Source of the DNA: Parapedobacter defluvii
Lineage (GTDB): Bacteria; Bacteroidota; Bacteroidia; Sphingobacteriales; Sphingobacteriaceae
Assembly: GCF_014642075.1 (NCBI RefSeq)
Contig: NZ_BMIK01000001.1
Location: 496,001 to 560,000, forward strand
Direction: 5' to 3'
DNA length: 64,000 bases
The translations under genes and the position numbers were made by a program. The notes beneath the pieces were generated by a model that did no database searches, was not told the DNA's origin, and saw nothing but the letters and a program-made list of their open reading frames with translations. This document shows, piece by piece, positions 17,153-25,236 of this stretch. How positions within the stretch are numbered: the first letter of the stretch is position 1; the number at the start of each line of letters is the position of its first letter.

Positions 17153-17755
17153 ATGAAACGAAATTCAAAAATTCTATTGGTAGCATTGTGCGTGTTAGTC
17201 CATTTTACAGCCTTAGGGCAACGTAAAAGTTTGTTTAACGGGAAAGACTTAACCGGATGGACCATCCACGGCACGGAGAAATGGTATGTTGAAAACGGGG
17301 AACTGGTCTGTGAAAGCGGTCCCGATAAGCAGTATGGTTATTTATCAACCAATGACACGTACAAAGACTTTGAGCTGATTGTTCATTTTAAGCAGGAAGC
17401 CGATGGCAACAGCGGTGTGTTTATCCGCTCCGATATCGAAGGAGTCAAAATCAGCGGCTGGCAGGTTGAAGTGGCGCCACCGGGGCATGATACCGGAGGC
17501 ATTTATGAATCCTATGGTCGTGGATGGTTGGTGCAACCCGAGCCGGAAAAGGATAAATACCTAAAAGTTGGCGAATGGAATACAATGAAAATACGGGCAG
17601 TTGGCAATGAGGTTACCAGTTGGCTGAACGGAAAGAAAATGGTCCATTTGTCGGATGAGAAAATTGGAGCAGCAAATGGCTTCATTGCACTGCAGATTCA
17701 TGACGGCGGTGGTATTAAGGTACGGTGGAAAGATCTATCGATCAAGGAGCTTTGA
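17153..17755 (+). CDS. DUF1080 (3-keto-disaccharide hydrolase family) exported protein
   Basis: A compact 200-residue DUF1080 protein. The Sec signal peptide ends near TALGQ; the mature part begins at once with the family motif SLFNGKDLTGW and contains DGNSGVFIRSD, GWQVEVAPPG and NGFIALQIHDGG. It is shorter than, and divergent from, the DUF1080 protein at 11053. It follows the SUMF1-fold gene by 13 bases and two exported Gfo/Idh genes, the arrangement expected if keto-glycosides made by oxidation are cleaved outside the cytoplasm. Confidence 0.88.
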   Translation: MKRNSKILLVALCVLVHFTALGQRKSLFNGKDLTGWTIHGTEKWYVENGELVCESGPDKQYGYLSTNDTYKDFELIVHFKQEADGNSGVFIRSDIEGVKISGWQVEVAPPGHDTGGIYESYGRGWLVQPEPEKDKYLKVGEWNTMKIRAVGNEVTSWLNGKKMVHLSDEKIGAANGFIALQIHDGGGIKVRWKDLSIKEL

Positions 17756-17810
17756 GATGGTAGATAGGTGGCTTCGGCTATCAGAAAATAAGTAGTTAGG
17801 AGGATTAAGG

Positions 17811-18893
17811 ATGGACGAACGAAAAAAAGTAGTCCGGGTACTCGTAGTTGGGTGTGGCAACATGGGTGCGTCGCACGCCCGAGCCTATCACGATGCTCCC
17901 GGTTTCGAAATATGCGGATTGGTTTCGCGCGGTGACAGTAAAAGGAAACTGAACGAAAAGTTGAGAAGTAATTACCCGCTGTTCGCTGATTTTGAAGCAG
18001 CATTGGTAGCGACCCAGCCCGATGCCGTGTGCCTATCCACCTATCCGGATACCCACGAGTCCTATGCGGTCCGTGCCATGGAACAGGGGTGCCATGTGTT
18101 TGTGGAAAAGCCGATTGCCAGTACCGTCGAAGGGGCAGAACACGTGGCTGCGGTTTCCAGACAGACGGGAAAGAAGGTGGTAGTTGGATACATTCTCCGT
18201 CATCATCCTTCGTGGCAACGTTTTATTGCGGAAGCGCAGCAACTGGGCAAGCCATTGGTGATGCGGATGAACCTGAATCAGCAGAGCGACGGTGATATGT
18301 GGACGCTCCACCGTAACCTCATGGCCAGCCTGAGTCCCATTGTGGATTGTGGCGTGCACTACATCGATGTCATGTGCCAGATGGTGCGCTCGAAGCCAAA
18401 GCAAGTCTATGCAATCGGTGCGAGATTAACCGACGAAATCGCGTCAGACAATTACAACTATGGCCAGTTGCAGATACGGTTTGAAGATGGATCGGTGGGA
18501 TGGTATGAAGCAGGTTGGGGCCCTATGGTCAGTGAAACCGCTTTTTTTGTAAAAGACGTTTTCGGTCCAAAAGGCTCGGTGTCAATCGTAGCCAAAGAAG
18601 CCGGGGCTTCGGGAAAATCGGATTCCATTGAGGCGCACACCAAGACTGAATCGTTGTTGGTACACCATGCTGAACTGGATAGCAACGAACAATTTGCAAA
18701 ACCCGATGAATGGATTGACCTGACGGATGAACCGGATCATCAGGAGTTATGCAACCGCGAGCAAGCTTATTTTCTAAAAGCAATCCGGGAAGACATGGAC
18801 TTGACGGCGCACTTAGCGGATGCAGTGAACAGCCTGCGTATCGCATTTGCGTGTGATGAGTCGGTGAAAACGGGCAATGTAGTGGAGTTATAG
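17811..18893 (+). CDS. Gfo/Idh/MocA-family dehydrogenase, cytoplasmic
   Basis: A 360-residue cytoplasmic Gfo/Idh enzyme. The Rossmann motif is [12 protein letters not shown] and the family motif is VEKPIAS. A conserved [11 protein letters not shown] block supplies the likely catalytic His. A strong Shine-Dalgarno AGGAGG at 17798-17803, seven bases before the ATG, fixes the start and is unusual for this mostly SD-poor window. It stands between the DUF1080 gene and the NagB-like deaminase, so it may oxidise or reduce an amino-sugar-derived intermediate (inference). Confidence 0.87.
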   Translation: MDERKKVVRVLVVGCGNMGASHARAYHDAPGFEICGLVSRGDSKRKLNEKLRSNYPLFADFEAALVATQPDAVCLSTYPDTHESYAVRAMEQGCHVFVEKPIASTVEGAEHVAAVSRQTGKKVVVGYILRHHPSWQRFIAEAQQLGKPLVMRMNLNQQSDGDMWTLHRNLMASLSPIVDCGVHYIDVMCQMVRSKPKQVYAIGARLTDEIASDNYNYGQLQIRFEDGSVGWYEAGWGPMVSETAFFVKDVFGPKGSVSIVAKEAGASGKSDSIEAHTKTESLLVHHAELDSNEQFAKPDEWIDLTDEPDHQELCNREQAYFLKAIREDMDLTAHLADAVNSLRIAFACDESVKTGNVVEL

Positions 18894-18904
18894 CAAATCG
18901 TGTA

Positions 18905-19837
18905 ATGAGCAGAACGATCAGCAGACTTGCGGAAGGATGGTGGGACTATACCACGCTGGACGAACAGATTCACCGCGATGCGGCCAGATTACGTGTCAAA
19001 GATATCGAACAGCTTTCGCGGCCGGGCTTCCGGGTGGTCTTACATGATACACTTGAGTCTTTTTATCTTGCAGAGGCATTGGAATACGTCCGTGCCTGGA
19101 AGCAGTCCACGCCTTCAAATCCGACGGGAATCTGTGGGCCGATTGGACCGACGGAGCAATTGCCTTTGGTGGCACAACTGGTGAACGATCTGGAAATCTC
19201 GTTAAAGCATGCTCATTTCTGGGGCATGGATGAATGGTATGAAAACGGTAAAAGCGTAGCCAGGTCGCACCCGTTGTCTTTCGCCCGTGCCAATGACGAG
19301 CTGCTGTTCAGCCGGATAAAACCCCATCTCCGGATACCCGATGAGCATATCCACTATCCATCAGCCGATCAATTGGATCGTTACAGCGAAAGCTTTGATG
19401 AAATCCGCTGTCTGGTGATGCAGGGAGGACAGGGAGATGCCAAACATTGGGCGTTCAACGATCCACTCAAACGGGAAGGTATTTATAAAGATGCGCCCCC
19501 CACACCGGAAGAATACCGTGCTTTGCCTGCACGTATTGTAGACCTGCATCCCATTACGTTGATGCAAAATGCACGGACATCGGGCGGTGGATACGTGGTA
19601 GGCGTCCCGATGCAGGCGCTTACCGTGGGCCCCAAGGAAACTTGGAAAGCGGAGAAGGTATCGATCTGGCAGGCTGGTAACCACGACAACCCGTTTGGTA
19701 TGCGTCTTACGGCCTTCATGATCTCAAAAGGCATTGAAGATACTTCGGTACCGATGTCGCTGCTCGCCAGCCATCCGGATGTGGAGTTCCATTATTACCG
19801 GCATGCACTGAAGGATGTAGCAACGGAGATGCACTGA
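18905..19837 (+). CDS. Glucosamine-6-phosphate deaminase-like (NagB-family) protein
   Basis: A 310-residue NagB/6-phosphogluconolactonase-fold protein. Family blocks include [11 protein letters not shown] and a divergent form of the deaminase catalytic loop, [16 protein letters not shown], in place of the usual GVGxDGHIAFNEP; the active-site His and the AFN segment are retained. It starts 11 bases after the Gfo/Idh gene and is followed by a LmbE-like deacetylase, so it likely deaminates a sugar after deacetylation. The changes in the loop mean that the substrate may not be glucosamine-6-phosphate itself. Confidence 0.82.
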   Translation: MSRTISRLAEGWWDYTTLDEQIHRDAARLRVKDIEQLSRPGFRVVLHDTLESFYLAEALEYVRAWKQSTPSNPTGICGPIGPTEQLPLVAQLVNDLEISLKHAHFWGMDEWYENGKSVARSHPLSFARANDELLFSRIKPHLRIPDEHIHYPSADQLDRYSESFDEIRCLVMQGGQGDAKHWAFNDPLKREGIYKDAPPTPEEYRALPARIVDLHPITLMQNARTSGGGYVVGVPMQALTVGPKETWKAEKVSIWQAGNHDNPFGMRLTAFMISKGIEDTSVPMSLLASHPDVEFHYYRHALKDVATEMH

Positions 19838-19858
19838 TCGATTCTATATGCAGAGAAG

Positions 19859-20650
19859 ATGAAAGAGAAGGTAACGAATACGGCATTGGCCATCGTGGCT
19901 CATCCCGATGATGCAGAGCTGTTATGTGCAGGGACACTTGCGTTGCTGAAAGACAGCGGTTGGCGGATCGAGCTTGCCACGATGACGCCGGGGGACGGCG
20001 GAACAACCACATTAAGCCGGGAAGAAATCAGTGCCATCCGCAAAGCGGAGGCATCCAAAGCAGCGGGTCTGCTGAATGGACACTACCAATGCCTGGAATG
20101 CGAGGATATCTTTATATTATATGATAAGCCAACGTTATTGAAGGTAATCGAGCTGATACGGCAAATCCGTCCCCGTATGGTGCTGACGATGAGCCCGCTT
20201 TGCTACATGGTAGATCACGAGATGACCAGCAAACTGGTGCAGACGGCCTGTTTTAGTGCGGGTGTTAAAAACATCAAGACCACTTCGCCCCCTTTTTTTC
20301 ATGTTCCACATCTGTACTATTTGGATGCCATGGAAGGTAAGGATCGTTTGGGGCAGGAAGTAAAACCCTCTATGGTGATAGATATCACGGATAAGATTGA
20401 CCTGAAAGAAGCGATGCTGGTATGCCACGCTTCACAGCGGGAGTGGCTGCGGGACCACCACGGAATGGATGAATACGTACTTGCAATGCGGTCATTTTCG
20501 GCGAAACAGGGCCGATTAGCCGGCGTTCCTTTCGGTGAAGGGTTCCGTCAGCATTTGGGACATGCCTTCCCGCAGGACAACCTGCTGGCGAAGGAATTGG
20601 AAGCGTATGCAAAAGCCCCTAATGCATCATCCAACCTCCATCGACATTGA
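19859..20650 (+). CDS. PIG-L/LmbE-family N-acetyl-sugar deacetylase
   Basis: A 263-residue LmbE-family zinc deacetylase. The metal motif AHPDDAE (His15, Asp17, Asp18 region) is intact, and a second His is in MVDHEMTS. Relatives deacetylate N-acetylglucosamine in sugars or conjugates. Together with the adjacent NagB-like protein it makes a deacetylase-deaminase pair for an amino sugar. The 3' end overlaps the 3' end of the convergent SDR gene by 32 bases; both C-termini look genuine. Confidence 0.87.
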   Translation: MKEKVTNTALAIVAHPDDAELLCAGTLALLKDSGWRIELATMTPGDGGTTTLSREEISAIRKAEASKAAGLLNGHYQCLECEDIFILYDKPTLLKVIELIRQIRPRMVLTMSPLCYMVDHEMTSKLVQTACFSAGVKNIKTTSPPFFHVPHLYYLDAMEGKDRLGQEVKPSMVIDITDKIDLKEAMLVCHASQREWLRDHHGMDEYVLAMRSFSAKQGRLAGVPFGEGFRQHLGHAFPQDNLLAKELEAYAKAPNASSNLHRH

Positions 20651-21383
20651 GGGTTTGTCCGGTGATGAAGTCGCTATCTGGCGAGGCTAAAAAAACGAAA
20701 GCACCGTCCAGATCGCCGATCAGTTGCCTTCGGGGAATGGATTGGAGTTGCGTCATCTGTACATCGGTTTCCTGCTGAGCTTCGACGGACCCGACTTTAG
20801 CTAATTCGGTTTCAGTTTTGATAGCACCCGGCGTAATGCAGTTGACGGTGATGTTGTCATCGCCGATCTCCCTTGCAAGGGCACGTGTGAAGCCGATGAT
20901 GGCCCCTTTTGATGCAACGTAATGGACATAGTTTGTCTTGCCGAACCAAAACGTGACCGATGATACATTAATGATCTTGCCATATTGTTGTTTCTGCATA
21001 TAAGGGTAAACAGCTTTGCAGCAAATAAACTGGGAACGGACATTATTGGCCATGACGCGATCCCATTCTGCCACGGAAATTTCATTCCACTTTTGCCGGG
21101 GGTCTATCGCAGCATTATTAACCAAGATATCGACGGTTCCGTAATGGGCGACGGTGGTTTCCACCATGCGTTGAACATCATCTTCGTTGGATACGTCGGC
21201 GCGAAAAGCAAACGCTTCACCGCCATTTTTCCTGATCTCGTCAACCACGGCGAGTGCCAGCCGCTCATTTGACAGGTAATTGACCACAACTTTGGCTCCT
21301 TCTTTGGCAAATCGGAGCGCGATACCTTTGCCGATGGACTGGGAGGATCCGGTGACGATGGCTACTTTGTTTGCTAATTTCAT
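20619..21383 (-). CDS. SDR-family oxidoreductase (FabG-like)
   Basis: A 254-residue classical short-chain dehydrogenase. The cofactor motif is TGSSQSIGKG, the structural motif NNAA is present, the catalytic Ser/Tyr/Lys are in NVSSVTF and YVASK, and the C-terminus TGQTLNVDGGW is typical. It is the only minus-strand gene before 56.9 kb and is transcribed divergently from the AraC gene at 21706, which may regulate it. A sugar or polyol alcohol is a more likely substrate than acyl-ACP, given the setting (inference). Confidence 0.9.
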   Translation of the reverse strand: MKLANKVAIVTGSSQSIGKGIALRFAKEGAKVVVNYLSNERLALAVVDEIRKNGGEAFAFRADVSNEDDVQRMVETTVAHYGTVDILVNNAAIDPRQKWNEISVAEWDRVMANNVRSQFICCKAVYPYMQKQQYGKIINVSSVTFWFGKTNYVHYVASKGAIIGFTRALAREIGDDNITVNCITPGAIKTETELAKVGSVEAQQETDVQMTQLQSIPRRQLIGDLDGAFVFLASPDSDFITGQTLNVDGGWMMH

Positions 21384-21438
21384 TTGTCAACTTAAAATAT
21401 AATAAAGATAAAGGTAAGCGGATATTTTGAAGGTTGCT

Positions 21439-21469
21439 ACCGGGATATTGACTGAAAATATCGCCCGGT
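21439..21469. promoter_or_regulatory. Imperfect inverted repeat, ACCGGGATATT arms
   Basis: Arms ACCGGGATATT (21439-21449) and AATATCGCCCGGT (21457-21469) pair over 11 bp with a two-base bulge and a seven-base loop. It lies 56 bases upstream of the SDR start and may be an operator or an mRNA structure. Confidence 0.45.
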
Positions 21470-21557
21470 TATCTTTCGGTTGGTAAAACTATCTGCTGAT
21501 GTTAATTGGATTATACTTTTTGTTAATGTAAGGTTAGCTTTTGTTGTGCGATAGCTG

Positions 21558-21565
21558 TACCTTTG
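21558..21565 (+). promoter_or_regulatory. -7 promoter box TACCTTTG before the AraC gene
   Basis: Exact TAnnTTTG match about 140 bases before the AraC ATG. The upstream TTTTG at 21539-21543 is closer than normal for a -33 element, so support is moderate. Confidence 0.4.
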
Positions 21566-21705
21566 TTACGATCCGGGAACTGTGCGAACATATCCGGGGT
21601 GTTTAGCTAACCAATAGGCGGTATCCGTTACCGTTTGGAAATATAAACCTGTAAATAGCGGGAGTGGCTTAAATAAAGTTTTTGTCTTTAAATTTAAAGA
21701 GCACA

Positions 21706-22596
21706 ATGAAGGTCATCGAAACTGAAATCACGCCATTTATAAAAAATCCGGTACACCTGGATATGCGGGAAGATTCTTACCTGTCATCGCCTTATCATGC
21801 AAAACCGGCCTATCATAAACATCCCGAACTACAATTGACACTGATTTTGGAAGGTCATGGCAAGCGAATCATCGGCAATGAAGTGGCCGACTTCAAGTCG
21901 GGGGATATGGTGTTTATCGGATCAAATGTTCCGCATGTGTGGTTGAGTGATCCCGTATATTTTGAAAAGGATTCCAAATTGAAGTCTAAAGTGATCACGG
22001 TATATATCAGTCCGGCGGTCTTTCAGAATATATTTGAGTTGATTGAAGAGATGGATGACATCAAACTGATGGTACGGGAAGCATCAAAGGGGATCAATAT
22101 TTACGGGAAGACCCGAAGTTTGATTGCAGACAAGTTGATTAAGCTGTCATCAAAAACGGGATTTGAGAAAGTAGTTGGACTCTTGCAGGTACTGAGCATT
22201 ATCGCCCGATCGGCGGAGAAGCGCCTGATTCTTGAACATGATACCGCGGAGGATAACGGGCAGTATCCCGATCGGCTGATCCAAGTGCTGAAATTTATGA
22301 CCGATAACCTAAAACGGCAGATTACACTGGACGAAGTAGCCGAAATTGCCTGTATGACCAAACCTTCGTTTTGCCGTTTTTTCAAATCCAGAACGCACAA
22401 GAAATTCTCGCAGTACTTGGAAGAACTACGTATTAACGAAGCCTGCAAATTATTGATTGAGACCGACCATCCGATTTCTGATGTAGCCCACCTGTGCGGT
22501 TACAATTCCGATTCCCATTTCTGCAAGGTATTCAAAGAGCATATGGGAAAAAGCCCGTTCCGGTTTCGCAGTGACGTACCCAAACATAGTTGTTAA
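21706..22596 (+). CDS. AraC-family regulator with cupin sensor domain
   Basis: A 296-residue AraC regulator started at the ATG at 21706, which has AAAGAG five bases upstream; an in-frame TTG at 21682 is less likely. The N-terminal cupin (KHPELQLTLILEGHGKRIIG) probably senses a sugar, and the C-terminal DNA-binding domain (about 200-296) ends in the signature MGKSPFRFR. It is related to the AraC protein at 11724 but clearly different. It is divergent from the SDR gene and upstream of the M81/SMP-30 genes; either could be its target. Confidence 0.9.
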   Translation: MKVIETEITPFIKNPVHLDMREDSYLSSPYHAKPAYHKHPELQLTLILEGHGKRIIGNEVADFKSGDMVFIGSNVPHVWLSDPVYFEKDSKLKSKVITVYISPAVFQNIFELIEEMDDIKLMVREASKGINIYGKTRSLIADKLIKLSSKTGFEKVVGLLQVLSIIARSAEKRLILEHDTAEDNGQYPDRLIQVLKFMTDNLKRQITLDEVAEIACMTKPSFCRFFKSRTHKKFSQYLEELRINEACKLLIETDHPISDVAHLCGYNSDSHFCKVFKEHMGKSPFRFRSDVPKHSC

Positions 22597-22903
22597 CTCG
22601 TTGCATTTCAGGTGTTAAAATAGCTCCTATGGCGATGATTTTTTGGATTTTCACCCTGAAAAGCGATCTGTGCATCCGCTGAGGAGGAACTGGCACTTGG
22701 TAATCTTATTCCATTTATGGGTAAAACCAACCAACTGCGTCTGCTTATTCCCACATACTTTTACAATGAGAAAAGAAAGCACGGTGTTGATCCGATTAAT
22801 ACGTATGTTATACAAATACTACGGTTTAATTTTAATCGTTCGTTGAGCTACTGTTTGTAGGCTACGGCTACAACACCTATCAATTATTAGCTATCAAAGA
22901 ATA
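22597..22903. other. Intergenic region with no supported gene
   Basis: A 307-bp stretch between the AraC and M81 genes. A 67-codon frame at 22643-22846 has no recognisable features. A weak hairpin TTGTAG/CTACAA lies near 22855-22873. I found no exact TAnnTTTG box and no clear terminator. Confidence 0.5.
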
Positions 22904-24403
22904 ATGGGACAGCGACAAGGGAAGCCATATCGGGTAGCATTGTTAGGATTATACCACGAGTCCAATACGTTTATTGCCAGGAAAACAACATTTGAGGATT
23001 TTCAGAACAGTCACTTGTTGCGTGGAGAGGAAATCATTGCAGAATACCGGGATGCCTACCATGAGATCGGTGGCATGTTAGCGGTAATGGACAGAGAGGG
23101 GGTGGAAGTCCTGCCACTCCTGTTTGCAGAGGCCACACCGGGTGGTACCGTTACAGCGACAGCCTACCAACGATTGTTGGATGAAATGACGACATTGCTT
23201 GCCGGAACATTGCCCATTGATGGGTGCCTGGTAGTTCCGCATGGGGCCGGCGTTTCTGAAGAACAGCGGGATATGGACGGGCATTGGTTGGGCAAAGTTC
23301 GGGAGCTTGTTGGTCCGGATGTTCCCATTGTGGGAACGATTGACCCTCACGCCAACGTGAGTAGGGCTATGGTGGAAGCTACCGATGCATTGATCGCTTA
23401 CCGTACAAATCCACACGTTGATCAGCGTGATACAGGTAGGATTGCCGGTGAATTGATGATAAAATGCCTCAACGGTACGATAAAGCCCAATCAATGCCTG
23501 GCAAAGCCTCCTGTAACAATCAGCATTGAACAACAGTACACGGCTGCGTACCCTTGCACGTTGCTCTATGAGGAAGCTGCAGTACTCATGCAGTGGCCGG
23601 GTGTATTGTCTGTGAGCGTAGTATTGGGATTTCCATATGCAGATGTACCGGAAATGGGAACATCTTTTTTGGTCGTGACCGATGACGATCGGCAAGCCGG
23701 GGTTGCGGTGGCACAGCGATTGGAAGCATTATTGATTACACATCGCTATGCATTTGTAGGAAAACTGGAAACCGTCGATGCACAATTGGCGGAGATGTAC
23801 CGATTAGAAAAACCGATACTTTGGTTGGATATGGGAGATAATGTGGGTGGAGGTTCGCTTGGCGACAGCGTGGTGCTGTTGAAAGCGCTGGAACGCGATG
23901 GGCGTTTGCGTGGCTTTACCTGTATATTTGATCCGGTGGCGGTGACTGTCTTGCGGAAATACGAACGTGGTGCGCAAGTGAAAATTTTATTCGGGAATGA
24001 TTACTCCCTCGGCTTGAGCCACAATCCCTATGCAGCAAAGGTCTGCATACTGGACAAAGTGGATGGTAAATTCCGGGAAACAACACCCCGGCACGGAGGG
24101 CAGGTGCAATACGATATGGGTGAAACGGTATTGGTTGAAACAGCGGCCGGAAATGTGGTAATGATCCATTCGCTGCGCGTGCCGCCATTCAGTTTGAGTC
24201 AACTGACGTCGTTTGGATTGGACCCTGCAGGTTTTGACGTGTTGATTGCCAAGGGAGTGAACGCACCGATCGCAGCCTATGGTACAGTTTGCCATACTAT
24301 TATGCAGGCAAATACGCCCGGTGTTACGCAGGCCGATATGACCACTATGGAATTTCGAGTCCGACCGAAGCCTTTATTTCCATTTGAAGATATTTCGACG
24401 TGA
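22904..24403 (+). CDS. M81-family (MlrC-like) metalloprotein
   Basis: A 499-residue protein matching the M81/MlrC family. Probable zinc-site blocks are LYHESNTF near the N-terminus, GTIDPHANVS and YRTNPHVDQRDTG; the C-terminal domain has the hallmark DMGDNVGGGSLGDS. The founding member degrades linearised microcystin, but most relatives are of unknown substrate and occur in sugar and amide catabolic clusters. No signal peptide is visible. The stop overlaps the next start by one base (TGATG), so it is tightly coupled to a SMP-30 lactonase. Confidence 0.87.
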   Translation: MGQRQGKPYRVALLGLYHESNTFIARKTTFEDFQNSHLLRGEEIIAEYRDAYHEIGGMLAVMDREGVEVLPLLFAEATPGGTVTATAYQRLLDEMTTLLAGTLPIDGCLVVPHGAGVSEEQRDMDGHWLGKVRELVGPDVPIVGTIDPHANVSRAMVEATDALIAYRTNPHVDQRDTGRIAGELMIKCLNGTIKPNQCLAKPPVTISIEQQYTAAYPCTLLYEEAAVLMQWPGVLSVSVVLGFPYADVPEMGTSFLVVTDDDRQAGVAVAQRLEALLITHRYAFVGKLETVDAQLAEMYRLEKPILWLDMGDNVGGGSLGDSVVLLKALERDGRLRGFTCIFDPVAVTVLRKYERGAQVKILFGNDYSLGLSHNPYAAKVCILDKVDGKFRETTPRHGGQVQYDMGETVLVETAAGNVVMIHSLRVPPFSLSQLTSFGLDPAGFDVLIAKGVNAPIAAYGTVCHTIMQANTPGVTQADMTTMEFRVRPKPLFPFEDIST

Positions 24404-25215
24404 TGAACCTAGCTGAACGTATCGTATTGCCTTGGTATACCGAAGGCCCTGTCGTAGACGGGGAGGGAGCTATTTATTTTACAACGCTGAGCGGAGGATC
24501 CATTATGCGCTTGGATGTCATCGGTGGTGAAGTGACCCAATGGGCCCAAGGCAACAAACCGAATGGGCAGTTGATCCTTCAAGATGGGGATCACCTGGTC
24601 TGTGACAGCGGCAATGCGAGTGTGAACAGGTATGACGCAGCCGGTAACTGGAAAAAGCACGAAATTATCGAGGAGTGTGCAGGGTGCAAAATTCATATGC
24701 CCAATGATTTGGCATGCGATGCCTCCGGTGGCGTGTATTTTACCGACTCCATCCGGGAAACCGGCAAAGTTTGTTACTATGGGCCCGATGGTAGCCAGCG
24801 AATCATCACAGATAAACTGGATTTCCCGAATGGCATCGCGCTCTCTCCGGATGGGAAAGGGCTGCTGATTGCAGAAAGTTACCGGAATCGGATTCTATGG
24901 ATGCCGATTGCCTCATCCGGCTTGCCGGAAGGCGGGTGGGAGGTATTTGCAGAATTACCGAAAAATAGAGATCCGGAGGGTTATAACCTGCCCGATGGAA
25001 TTAAATTCCATTCGGATGGTACATTGTGGGTAGCCCATTATGGGATGCAGGCAGTTCAGGTACTGGATGGTAACGGCAAGCTGCTAAAGACCCTGGCGAT
25101 GGATTTTCCGTTACCCAGCAATTTGTGTTTGACAGATAGACACCTTATTGTAACCGGAGGGAGTGCTGAACCAGGGCCCGGAGGAATACGAATTATCAGG
25201 TTGACCGGAAATTAA
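24403..25215 (+). CDS. SMP-30/gluconolactonase-family protein
   Basis: A 270-residue beta-propeller lactonase family member, started at the ATG at 24403; a GTG at 24400 is also in frame. Metal-ligand blocks are YTEGPVVD, MPNDLACD, FPNGIALS and LPDGIKFH. It has no signal peptide and is translationally coupled to the M81 gene. It differs from the SMP-30 protein at 10122 and is closer to the plain gluconolactonase/strictosidine-synthase-like branch. It probably opens a sugar lactone. Confidence 0.85.
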   Translation: MNLAERIVLPWYTEGPVVDGEGAIYFTTLSGGSIMRLDVIGGEVTQWAQGNKPNGQLILQDGDHLVCDSGNASVNRYDAAGNWKKHEIIEECAGCKIHMPNDLACDASGGVYFTDSIRETGKVCYYGPDGSQRIITDKLDFPNGIALSPDGKGLLIAESYRNRILWMPIASSGLPEGGWEVFAELPKNRDPEGYNLPDGIKFHSDGTLWVAHYGMQAVQVLDGNGKLLKTLAMDFPLPSNLCLTDRHLIVTGGSAEPGPGGIRIIRLTGN

Positions 25216-25236
25216 ACCACAATCAATATTGGAATC

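Larger units (their letters stand above)
21384..21705. other. Divergent intergenic region between SDR and AraC genes
   Basis: A 322-bp region without a gene. It holds a hairpin at 21439-21469, the 12-mer TTGGTAAAACTA at 21480-21491 (shared with the inverted repeat at 12609) and a TAnnTTTG box at 21558-21565 for the AraC gene. I did not find a convincing -7 box for the SDR gene. Confidence 0.6.

Noticed and set aside
22643-22846. 67-codon frame in the AraC-M81 gap
   Set aside because: No Shine-Dalgarno, no recognisable domain and no neighbour relationship; coding is not supported.
23078-23695. 205-codon minus-strand frame
   Set aside because: It lies wholly inside the M81 gene, has no recognisable domain, and its composition is that of an antisense shadow.
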